Below the pieces are notes generated by a model, which saw only the letters and a list, made by a program, of their open reading frames with translations, did no database searches and was not told where the DNA came from. A stretch of DNA of 11,276 nucleotides from Acidilobaceae archaeon (GTDB taxonomy: Archaea > Thermoproteota > Thermoprotei_A > Sulfolobales > Acidilobaceae), in contig JALSQM010000075.1 of assembly GCA_026985385.1 (NCBI GenBank), forward strand, positions 1 to 11,276. Direction: 5' to 3'. Positions 1 to 4,900 of this stretch are shown one piece after another (positions within the stretch are counted from its first letter, which is position 1; every line of letters starts with the position of its first letter). The position numbers and the translations under genes were made by a program.

Positions 1-1
1 C

Positions 2-520
2 GGGCTTCTGGGGAGTGTTAGAAGGCTCCTCGGCGGGGTCAGCGTCTACGCTATCGGCCCTAGGACTGCCGAGGCTGTCAGGGAGAGCCTGGGGGTGGAG
101 GTCGCGGGGGTGCCCGGGGAGTATAGGGGCCTAGCCCTGGCCGGCCTCATAGCCTCCCGGGGGTCTAGGAGGGTGGCTGGCATTCGGTCGCCCCAGGCCC
201 TCCCGGATCTCCCCGAGGCCCTGGCGGAGCGTGGCGTCGCCTTCGTTGACGTCTACATCTACAGTACCTCGATAGACTTGGAGGCCCTCAGAGCCGCCCG
301 GGGCCTAGGCTTCGACTACCTCGCGGCGACGAGCCCGAGGATTGGGGAGGCCATGGTTGAGGCCGGGCTCCAGGGCACCTACATAGCTATAGGCCCCACG
401 ACGGCGAGGGCCCTGCGCCTCCACGGAGTCGAGCCCGCCTGCACTGCTGAGCCCCACACCCTCCGGGGCGTTGCCAGGTGCCTCGAAGCCCTGGAGTCGG
501 GGGCTTCGGGGCCTCGTTAA
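2..520 (+). CDS. hemD: Uroporphyrinogen-III synthase, C-terminal part (5' truncated by window edge)
   Basis: The enzyme closes and inverts ring D of hydroxymethylbilane to make uroporphyrinogen III, the branch point to haem, sirohaem and cobamides in the cytoplasm. The frame is open from base 2 and ends at TAA 518-520, leaving 172 residues. The family is usually about 240-260 aa, so roughly the first third is missing. The visible part shows the two-lobed HemD pattern. A first YAIGPRTAEAV segment near the window start is followed by an EYRGLALAGLI-type linker. The second, equivalent IAIGPTTARALRLHGVEP segment near residue 130 is followed by a TAEPHTLRGVARCLEAL end. A GTG at 95 could be taken as a start, but in-frame HemD-like sequence continues upstream, so it is internal. 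It converges on the membrane-protein gene ending at 542 with only 21 bases between. I am confident of the family; the rest of the haem operon lies outside the window. Confidence 0.88.
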   Translation, partial: GLLGSVRRLLGGVSVYAIGPRTAEAVRESLGVEVAGVPGEYRGLALAGLIASRGSRRVAGIRSPQALPDLPEALAERGVAFVDVYIYSTSIDLEALRAARGLGFDYLAATSPRIGEAMVEAGLQGTYIAIGPTTARALRLHGVEPACTAEPHTLRGVARCLEALESGASGPR

Positions 521-541
521 AGTAAAGGGGTTCCTGCCGGT

Positions 542-826
542 CTATCTCCTAATGGTGTCGAGTAGCACTAGGGTTCCGGCTAGGCTCAGGGCTTGGATTG
601 CTATTAGGGGCGCGGATATGGAGGCCCCGTAGCCCTCTGCCTGCCAGTGGGCGTATATGGCTAGGGCCGCTATGCTCTCAGCCGTCAGGACGGTCGCCAC
701 GGCCGCGAGCCTGGCCCCTAGCGGGGTCCTGGCTATCCTGGCTACGAGGTAGAACATGTAGGCCGCCAGTAGCGCTTGGAGGGCGGCTATGGCCTCTAGT
801 ATGGTCCAGAATGACGGCCAGTTCAC
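542..826 (-). CDS. Small three-pass membrane protein, unknown function
   Basis: This 94-aa protein is almost entirely hydrophobic, with three probable membrane helices at about residues 8-30, 38-59 and 68-91. They are separated by short loops (RIARTPLGAR, HWQAEGYGAS), and the tail is DTIRR. The start is GTG at 824-826, three bases after the stop of the winged-helix gene and preceded by a strong GGAGGTG site at 833-839, so the two genes are one transcript. Pairs of a winged-helix protein and a small integral membrane protein are common in archaeal genomes. The membrane partner may modulate or be controlled by the regulator, but that is inference. No catalytic or transport motif is visible, and I do not recognise a named family. 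Confidence 0.72.
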   Translation of the reverse strand: MNWPSFWTILEAIAALQALLAAYMFYLVARIARTPLGARLAAVATVLTAESIAALAIYAHWQAEGYGASISAPLIAIQALSLAGTLVLLDTIRR

Positions 827-829
827 TGC

Positions 830-1144
830 TCACACCTCCCCGCCGAGCCTCCTCTTAATGGACTCCTCTATCACGCTCCACCTACTCGCCGCTAGCTCGG
901 TGAGGACGTAGGGGGCCCCGTAGCCGTTGGCGAGCCTCCTAACGATTCCATGCCTCTCCAGCACCTCGAGGTGATGTGTTATGGTCCTGTAGTTCAACCC
1001 CAACACCCTGGAGAGCCTGTGCGGGTTTGAGGGGTTGCGCCTCAGCTCCAGCAGTATCAAAGCCCTGACCCTCCCACCCTTGGTCCCCTCTATCAGCCAC
1101 CTGACGAGCACCCTGAACTCGTCACTGCCCAAGAGGTGACTCAC
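830..1144 (-). CDS. Winged helix-turn-helix transcription regulator (ArsR-like)
   Basis: This 104-aa protein is a cytoplasmic DNA-binding protein that probably controls its own operon and perhaps neighbours. The region at about residues 8-85 has the archaeal wHTH layout. An N-terminal helix carries the TKGGRVRALILLEL segment. The helix-turn-helix is PHRLSRVLGLNYRTITHHLE, with the recognition helix near 51-62. VLERHGIV follows, and the wing is GYGAPYVLTE. The closing helix, SRWSVIEESIKRRL, may dimerise. The start is GTG at 1142-1144. It has no good ribosome site, but a TTTTTA box about 28 bases upstream suggests a leaderless mRNA. It is followed three bases later by the small membrane protein. 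The ligand and target genes cannot be read from sequence. Confidence 0.85.
   Translation of the reverse strand: MSHLLGSDEFRVLVRWLIEGTKGGRVRALILLELRRNPSNPHRLSRVLGLNYRTITHHLEVLERHGIVRRLANGYGAPYVLTELAASRWSVIEESIKRRLGGEV
833..839 (-). promoter_or_regulatory. Ribosome binding site GGAGGTG for the membrane protein
   Basis: GGAGGTG on the minus strand lies six bases before the GTG start at 826 and overlaps the last codons of the upstream winged-helix gene. It is a near-complete match to the archaeal anti-Shine-Dalgarno sequence. It fixes the GTG start and supports translation of both genes from one mRNA. Confidence 0.7.
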
Positions 1145-1169
1145 ACTACAGAGAGCCAGCGGCTCCCCC

Positions 1170-1175
1170 TAAAAA
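1170..1175 (-). promoter_or_regulatory. TATA-like box for the wHTH/membrane-protein operon
   Basis: TTTTTA on the minus strand is centred about 28 bases before the GTG at 1144, the spacing expected when the transcript begins at the start codon. It is an AT-rich patch in otherwise GC-rich DNA. This is pattern inference only. Confidence 0.45.
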
Positions 1176-1208
1176 GGTGGGGTGCTATGGGGCGTGGGGC
1201 TTGCGGCG

Positions 1209-2099
1209 CTAGTAGTTATAGCCGCCTCCCTGGCCTCCGAGGATCCCCGTTATGCTGGCTACGAACCAGACCCCCTTGACCCCCTGGCCGAGGGTGTCGC
1301 CCGGCTTCTTGTCCTTGTAGAAGTAGTAGAGTGGGTGCCCCTTGTAGGCCAGCTGTATGCTGCCGTCGGCCCTCTTTATGAAGCTGAAGTCGCTTATGTT
1401 GAGGACTGATGGCACCACCAGCCTGCCCTGCTCTCCCTTGAAGATGGGCCATCTCTGGGCGCAGACTCCGTAGCAGCTGCTGTTATAGGGCTCGTCCTTG
1501 GCGAAGAAGTAGAGTGTCATGCCTTTAGCGTCCGTTAGGTAGGTGCCCAGCCCGGGTTTGGTTGCTATGAGCACGGTGTAGTCGGGCTTCGCCACCAGCC
1601 AGTAGCCCGCCGGCGGGTGTAGGCCGTCTCCCTTGATGTCGCCCGGCTTCTCGTCCTTGTGGAAGTAGTAGAGTGGGTGGCCCTTGTATGTTACCTGCTT
1701 GGTGCCGTCAGGCCTGGTTATGACCCCGAAGTCCCTCGGGTCCAGGCCCGGGGCCGGTTTTATTTGCTCCACGTAGAATGGCGGCCAGTTCTTCGCGCAC
1801 TGCCCGGTACAGTGGCTCTTGCCGTCGTAGTCCGCGCTGAAAATGTAGAGGGTCATCCCCCTACCATCCGTTAGGTAGAAGCCGTACTTCTCGCTATAGG
1901 CTATCCTCACGTTGTAGGCCTCAGCGGGCTTAGCGGTAGTCATGGGGGTCGTAGTGGTTGTCGTAGTCACTATGGGGGCCTGCTGATAGGCCCTGCCGGC
2001 GTGGCTGCCGACGAGGTAGCCGGCGGCGAGGCCCACCACTAGCCCCACGATCAGGAAGACTCCCAGCCTCGCGGCACTCGAGTCTGCCACGGGCTTCAC
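1209..2099 (-). CDS. Membrane-anchored exported protein with two COG4315-type repeats
   Basis: The 296-aa protein has a hydrophobic helix at residues 12-31, then a Thr-rich linker (seven consecutive Thr near 45-51), so the bulk lies outside the cell and is tethered by an uncleaved anchor. Two tandem domains follow, at about 62-171 and 175-283. Each carries YLTD-x-(R/K)-GMTLY-(I/F)-F, then C-x-G-x-C-A-x-x-WP, and near its end YKGHPLYYF-x-KD-x-KPGD. This is the 'secreted repeat of unknown function' family (COG4315, Pfam Lipoprotein_15). Some bacterial members have been linked to haem binding or redox roles, and the two Cys per repeat (CTGQC and CYGVC) would suit disulfide, metal or redox use; that is inference. 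The start is GTG at 2097-2099. There is no lipobox cysteine, so anchoring is probably by the N-terminal helix. The last residues are Gly/Tyr-rich. Confidence 0.82.
   Translation of the reverse strand: MKPVADSSAARLGVFLIVGLVVGLAAGYLVGSHAGRAYQQAPIVTTTTTTTPMTTAKPAEAYNVRIAYSEKYGFYLTDGRGMTLYIFSADYDGKSHCTGQCAKNWPPFYVEQIKPAPGLDPRDFGVITRPDGTKQVTYKGHPLYYFHKDEKPGDIKGDGLHPPAGYWLVAKPDYTVLIATKPGLGTYLTDAKGMTLYFFAKDEPYNSSCYGVCAQRWPIFKGEQGRLVVPSVLNISDFSFIKRADGSIQLAYKGHPLYYFYKDKKPGDTLGQGVKGVWFVASITGILGGQGGGYNY
1297..1346. repeat. Intragenic direct repeat, copy 1 (partner at 1639-1688)
   Basis: This 50-base segment matches 1639-1688 at 47 of 50 positions, counted directly. It encodes the YKGHPLYYF-x-KD-x-KPGD end of the second COG4315 domain. 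The partner encodes the same stretch of the first domain. Nearly all codons are shared, including synonymous positions, which suggests recent duplication or gene conversion within the gene. Confidence 0.8.
1639..1688. repeat. Intragenic direct repeat, copy 2 (partner at 1297-1346)
   Basis: This is the partner of the segment at 1297-1346, with the same orientation and 342 bases offset (114 codons), and three mismatches in 50. The offset is an exact number of codons, so both copies are read in the same frame within the COG4315-type gene. Confidence 0.8.
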
Positions 2100-2154
2100 C
2101 GGGGGTTTAGGGGGGAGGCATAGTTTTTATCTTAAATTGAGATTTATACATGAT

Positions 2155-2173
2155 TTGCATACAAGTTGCATAC
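2155..2173. promoter_or_regulatory. Paired direct repeat TTGCATAC, 11-base period, candidate operator
   Basis: TTGCATAC occurs at 2155-2162 and again at 2166-2173, exactly 11 bases apart (one helical turn), so a protein could contact both on one face. The pair sits just upstream of the AT-rich stretch (about 2122-2147) that probably holds the TATA box of the minus-strand COG4315 gene. That is a usual place for an activator or regulator in archaea. Which protein binds is unknown; the nearby ribbon-helix-helix and wHTH proteins are candidates. Confidence 0.4.
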
Positions 2174-2262
2174 CACCCCGATTCTCTAGGTATAGTTAGG
2201 GAGGGGGTTTCCAGGAGGTTAACGGGCCCGGCTATTGGGGTGTAAATTAAAGACTCCAGCGG

Positions 2263-2323
2263 CCGCCTCGGCTTCGCTTCCAGCGATTAATTGCAGCGCG
2301 TCGAAGCCGCCTTGAGGGGGCGG
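2263..2323. other. Long interrupted hairpin in divergent intergenic region, possible small RNA
   Basis: A lower stem pairs 2263-2269 with 2317-2323 (one G-T pair). An upper stem pairs GGCTTCG 2270-2276 with CGAAGCC 2302-2308. An eight-base bulge separates them on one side, and a small inner GCGA/TTGC stem may close the tip. If read on the minus strand, the TATAAG at 2342-2347 would start transcription near 2320, right at the stem. The hairpin would then be followed by a T-rich stretch near 2243-2254. No C/D or clear H/ACA boxes were found. It could equally be a DNA structure or chance. Confidence 0.3.
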
Positions 2324-2341
2324 TGCTACATGCCGACCCCC

Positions 2342-2350
2342 CTTATATGC
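2342..2350 (+). promoter_or_regulatory. TATA box for the ribbon-helix-helix gene
   Basis: CTTATATGC lies about 26 bases before a likely transcript start near 2373. That gives a short leader with GGTGA at 2376-2380 ahead of the GTG start at 2387. The TATA core is nearly symmetric, so it could also serve the opposite strand. Confidence 0.5.
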
Positions 2351-2386
2351 TTTTCCCTGCCACCAAGACCCACGGGGTGACGGCGG

Positions 2387-2602
2387 GTGAGGCTGGTAAC
2401 AGTGAAGATGCCGGAGATATACGTTGAGGGGATAGAGGAGCTAGTCAGGGCGGGCCGCTACAGCAGCAGGAGCGAGGTCATAAGGATTGCCGTGAGGGAG
2501 CTACTCAAGCGAGAGCTATGGAGCGCAGGCCTCCCCGCGGAGTCAAGCTGGCTGCCAGCCCCACACCTAGCCGGGGAGAGGAACCTAGGCGTCGAAGCCT
2601 AG
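2387..2602 (+). CDS. Ribbon-helix-helix (CopG/Arc-type) DNA-binding protein
   Basis: This 71-aa protein is of the size of small RHH repressors, which dimerise and insert a paired beta strand into the DNA major groove. The strand is RLVTVKMP (residues 2-9). Helix A is EIYVEGIEELVRAG (10-23). After the YSSRSE turn, helix B is VIRIAVRELLKREL (30-43). This is the usual MxxVTVKMPE...SRSEVIRxAVRxLL signature. The remaining 28 residues are Pro-rich and probably disordered. The start is GTG at 2387, with GGTGA seven bases upstream and a TATA-like box at 2342. No toxin gene follows within 190 bases, so it looks like a free-standing regulator rather than an antitoxin. It is divergent from the COG4315 gene and might regulate it. 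Confidence 0.82.
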   Translation: MRLVTVKMPEIYVEGIEELVRAGRYSSRSEVIRIAVRELLKRELWSAGLPAESSWLPAPHLAGERNLGVEA

Positions 2603-2770
2603 CCCGTTACCGCTGCCCACGACCCCTCCTCATCCCCGTAAGGCATGTTAAGAAAATAGGAGAGAGTATGACACCCATCGAAGTTTCTGCCCCCAATAAT
2701 GATCCCGGGTGAGCACCCTAAAGCAAGGGGGATGCCCTGCGGTAACTCCCCGGCTGGGGGCGGGGCTCCA

Positions 2771-2778
2771 ATAAAAAG
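2771..2778 (-). terminator. T-rich terminator after module B
   Basis: On the minus strand a TTTTTATT run begins about 15 bases beyond the TGA at 2793-2795 of the membrane-anchor gene, within GC-rich surroundings. Archaeal termination commonly needs only such a T run. The stretch 2603-2770 on the other side holds no gene that I can support. Confidence 0.4.
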
Positions 2779-2792
2779 GGGAGAAGTGCGAG

Positions 2793-3212
2793 TCAGGTGT
2801 TGCTGCTGCTCTTCTGCTTCCTGCGCTTCCCAAGTTTGAGTATCCACGAGTACTCCTCTGGGGAGAGTCCTTGTGGGAATCCTTTATCTTCAAACCTTCC
2901 TCCACGCCCTCTCCCGCCTTGAGTGGCTCTCTCCCCGGTCTCTATGCCTTCACCGCTCCTGTCTGCGACTCCCTCTTCATGCTTTGGTGAGGCCTCTTCG
3001 CTTGGTTGGGTTTTTCGAGTTTGAGTTATTGCTTCCTCCCTACTCTTCTCCCTGGCTATTGATTTTACTTCTATTATTTTCTCCTTTACTTTTCCTGTCT
3101 GCCCTGTTTGTTGCGTGCCAGTTTTCCTAATTATTTTAATTATATATATTAACAAAAATAATATGGTTGATAGTAGTGCTAGTATGAGTAGCTGGTTCAC
3201 ATCGGGAACCAT
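2793..3212 (-). CDS. Single-pass membrane protein, predicted anchor of tubulin-like module B
   Basis: This 139-aa protein has one membrane helix at residues 8-28 (LLILALLSTILFLLIYIIK). A long charged, disordered region of Lys, Glu, Gly and Arg follows (about 30-112), and then a short predicted helix at 116-134 (LSPEEYSWILKLGKRRKQK). With Arg and Lys after the helix, the tail should be cytoplasmic. The start is ATG at 3210-3212, six bases after the stop of the tubulin-like gene, so the two are co-transcribed. The other tubulin-like gene is also followed by a 139-aa protein of the same build, and both C-terminal helices show P-x4-W-x3-L. I infer that the terminal helix binds the tubulin-like protein and ties it to the membrane, as ZipA or FtsA do for FtsZ. 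The DNA for the membrane helix is very AT-rich (about 3128-3170). Confidence 0.72.
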   Translation of the reverse strand: MVPDVNQLLILALLSTILFLLIYIIKIIRKTGTQQTGQTGKVKEKIIEVKSIAREKSREEAITQTRKTQPSEEASPKHEEGVADRSGEGIETGERATQGGRGRGGRFEDKGFPQGLSPEEYSWILKLGKRRKQKSSSNT

Positions 3213-3218
3213 ATAGCG

Positions 3219-4544
3219 CTACCCCCACGGCCTAAACTGGAACTTCACCTTGAGTATGTCGGCATTGTCGAGCACCGCGTAGAGCCAGATGCCCCGCTCC
3301 CTCGGCAGGGTGAGTATGTCCAGTGGCCCGCTGTAGCCTATGTCTAGGAAGCTCTTCTCCAGCACCGTGTACATGCTTATGCCCTGGCTCTCCCAGAGGA
3401 CCCTATCCTCCTCTCCCAGCACTACTACGAGGTTCCGTACTACTACGGGATCAAGCGGTGCGAGGGTGGCTATGGCGAGCTCGTCTGCGATTGCCTTGAA
3501 GTCAACCTTCTTCAGCTGATCTCCAGGCAGGTAGCCAGGCACTATGTAGCCTCCTTCGCTGACACGCTTCAGGTTATAGTAGTCCCAGGGCCCGCTGGAC
3601 GCCCTCAACTCTCTCTCCTCCCCCTCTATCAGCATGCCCCAAGCAGGCACTATTGTGAGGGGTGCAACGGCGTGTGCTATGAGGTCGTTAAACTCGTGTG
3701 GGTCGAGCCTCGCCATCCGGGCCATGGCGTCGTAGAACCCCGCAACGCCCTCCTCCAGGTTCTCGGTGCTGACGAGCACCTTCCAGGCCCTCTTCAAGTC
3801 CTCCTTGGAGGCCAGGCCTAGCCATACGCTCTTGACGGCGGATGCCACGGTGTTGTCGACTAGTATTACCGCGTCGAGCATGCCCTCCTCGAGTAGTTCA
3901 CCTAGCTTGGCTAGGCTCCACTCGGTGCTCTTGCGGTAGTCTAGGAGGCTTGGTATCCGCGATACGTCAGCGTTTATCGCCGTCATGAGCTTATAGTAGT
4001 CGCCCCTGAGCAGTGTTGGCGCGAGCTTCTCCGCTACGAAAGCGTTGATCGCCATGCCACTGCCGTGCATGCTGTTGGTGAACTGAACCGACTGTATGTA
4101 GCTGACGTCGAGGTACTCCACGGTCTCGCGGATAGAGCCTACTAGAGCCTTCACAGCTTCACCGTCGCCCTCCAGCCTCTTATAGAGTGCCTCAGGGTCC
4201 TGGCCCGCAGTAGGACCAGGAACCCTCACCCACTTCACCGGTATCCTCAGGTTGCCGAATATACTGCTGGCCTTCACGACCCTCCGCTCCGTGGCTGGGT
4301 CGGTGTCAGCGAAGATCACGCTGTTGAGCTTCTTTGCTTCGCGCAGCCTGCGCTGAGCGGCCCAGCCCCACACCAGGCTTCCAAGCGTCTCCTCCTCTCT
4401 CCTCACACTCTCCCTCGCAGCCTTAACCCTGTTATACACCCAGAGCGCCTCTGAGACGCCGACACCTACGCCGGCCGCGCCGCTGTTCACCTTAACCAGG
4501 CCGCGGACACGGGGGGACGCACGAGGCCTCCGGGGCGAGTACAT
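3219..4544 (-). CDS. Divergent tubulin/FtsZ-superfamily-like protein, module B
   Basis: This 441-aa protein is FtsZ- or tubulin-sized. Several elements match the fold in order. A glycine-rich SGAAGVGVGVSEAL at 21-34 resembles the T1 nucleotide loop. SVIFADTDPATERRV at 75-89 matches the T2 strand and loop. NSMHGSGMAINAF at 157-169 stands where GGGTGSG (T4) is expected. The helix-strand ELLEEGMLDAVILVDN at 216-231 matches the 'D-x-hydrophobic-N' segment after T5. DPHEFNDLIAHAVAPL at 281-296 matches the T7 synergy loop, where the acidic pair is kept as E and D but the Asn is lost. The 604-aa protein shows the same last two blocks in the same order. The T4 glycines are degenerate, so GTP binding is uncertain. 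The start is ATG 4542-4544 with a full GGAGGTGA site eight bases upstream. The family call is my reading of motifs; a structure prediction would settle it. Confidence 0.62.
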   Translation of the reverse strand: MYSPRRPRASPRVRGLVKVNSGAAGVGVGVSEALWVYNRVKAARESVRREEETLGSLVWGWAAQRRLREAKKLNSVIFADTDPATERRVVKASSIFGNLRIPVKWVRVPGPTAGQDPEALYKRLEGDGEAVKALVGSIRETVEYLDVSYIQSVQFTNSMHGSGMAINAFVAEKLAPTLLRGDYYKLMTAINADVSRIPSLLDYRKSTEWSLAKLGELLEEGMLDAVILVDNTVASAVKSVWLGLASKEDLKRAWKVLVSTENLEEGVAGFYDAMARMARLDPHEFNDLIAHAVAPLTIVPAWGMLIEGEERELRASSGPWDYYNLKRVSEGGYIVPGYLPGDQLKKVDFKAIADELAIATLAPLDPVVVRNLVVVLGEEDRVLWESQGISMYTVLEKSFLDIGYSGPLDILTLPRERGIWLYAVLDNADILKVKFQFRPWG

Positions 4545-4550
4545 GGCGCT

Positions 4551-4558
4551 TCACCTCC
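4551..4558 (-). promoter_or_regulatory. Strong ribosome binding site GGAGGTGA for module B
   Basis: GGAGGTGA on the minus strand, six bases before the ATG at 4544, is a full-length anti-16S match. It selects this ATG over other in-frame starts and points to a leadered transcript, in agreement with the distant TATA box at 4720-4727. Confidence 0.75.
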
Positions 4559-4615
4559 GAGCCTGTCAGGCTTCGGGTAGGAGGAGTGCATGCAAGCACG
4601 TTCTAGGTAGCGGGA

Positions 4616-4647
4616 TTGAGTGTACCCGCTAGCAGGGGTACACTCAA
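4616..4647. promoter_or_regulatory. Perfect 12-bp inverted repeat with 8-base loop, containing GTACCC-N8-GGGTAC
   Basis: The arms TTGAGTGTACCC (4616-4627) and GGGTACACTCAA (4636-4647) are fully complementary around GCTAGCAG. The inner GTACCC-N8-GGGTAC core (4622-4641) recurs at 8812-8831 in the promoter region of module A with the same eight-base spacer. Here it lies in the probable leader of the 441-aa gene, about 50-80 bases past the inferred transcript start. It may act as a repressor site, an RNA hairpin, or both. Confidence 0.6.
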
Positions 4648-4719
4648 ATGACCCGCCCACAATCCCTCGACTCCTAAGACCATGTGGGCTCGAGGGAACC
4701 AATTCAGAGACTAACTAAC

Positions 4720-4727
4720 TATAAAGA
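4720..4727 (-). promoter_or_regulatory. TATA-like box for module B
   Basis: CTTTATAG on the minus strand, in a local AT-rich patch, predicts a transcript start near 4697. That gives a leader of about 150 bases, unusually long for this type of organism, which contains the 12-bp hairpin. No better TATA candidate lies nearer the ATG at 4544. Confidence 0.45.
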
Positions 4728-4793
4728 CTTAATTCGGGGAGCAGTGGCCATTGAAGCCCCCGGGAATCATAAGCATTATTAGGTCTTTAGATT

Positions 4794-4876
4794 AGGTTGA
4801 TCGGGCTAGAATGCGAGCTAGGCTCCAACCCCCTAGAAGGGGCTGGGGAGAAAGGCTAGGGGCTCGCATCCAACCT
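4794..4876. repeat. Nested imperfect inverted repeat downstream of module A
   Basis: Outer arms AGGTTG (4794-4799) and CAACCT (4871-4876) enclose ATGCGAGC (4811-4818) and GCTCGCAT (4862-4869), all perfect complements. Inside, CTCC/GGAG (4823-4826, 4847-4850) and CCCC/GGGG (4830-4833, 4839-4842) form a GC-rich tip. It starts 25 bases after the stop of the 538-aa gene, so it could be an mRNA-end structure, a small RNA or a remnant of a mobile element. No T run follows directly. Confidence 0.4.
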
Positions 4877-4900
4877 CAAAGGCCTCCTCCCTTGGGAGAC

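Larger units (their letters stand above)
4545..4900. other. 356-base non-coding interval between modules A and B
   Basis: No credible gene was found here on either strand. The interval holds, from module A towards module B, an imperfect inverted repeat (4794-4876), a TATA-like box (4720-4727), a perfect 12-bp hairpin (4616-4647) and the ribosome site of the 441-aa gene. It therefore looks like a terminator-plus-promoter region that separates two transcription units. Confidence 0.6.

Noticed and set aside
1659..1874. Plus-strand open frame within the COG4315 gene
   Set aside because: It is an antisense shadow of the repeated, strongly supported minus-strand coding region, with no ribosome site.
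2387..2602. RHH protein as an antitoxin of a toxin-antitoxin pair
   Set aside because: No coding region for a toxin follows in the next 190 bases, and the next gene is on the other strand.
2700..2770. GC-rich stem-like stretch considered as a tRNA
   Set aside because: No T-loop GTTCGAAT-type motif, anticodon arm or acceptor pairing could be placed.
4487..4702. Minus-strand 71-codon frame with a TTG start overlapping the beginning of the 441-aa gene
   Set aside because: It overlaps the well-supported gene with its own full ribosome site, has no ribosome site itself, begins upstream of the inferred transcript start and has a shuffled-looking composition.
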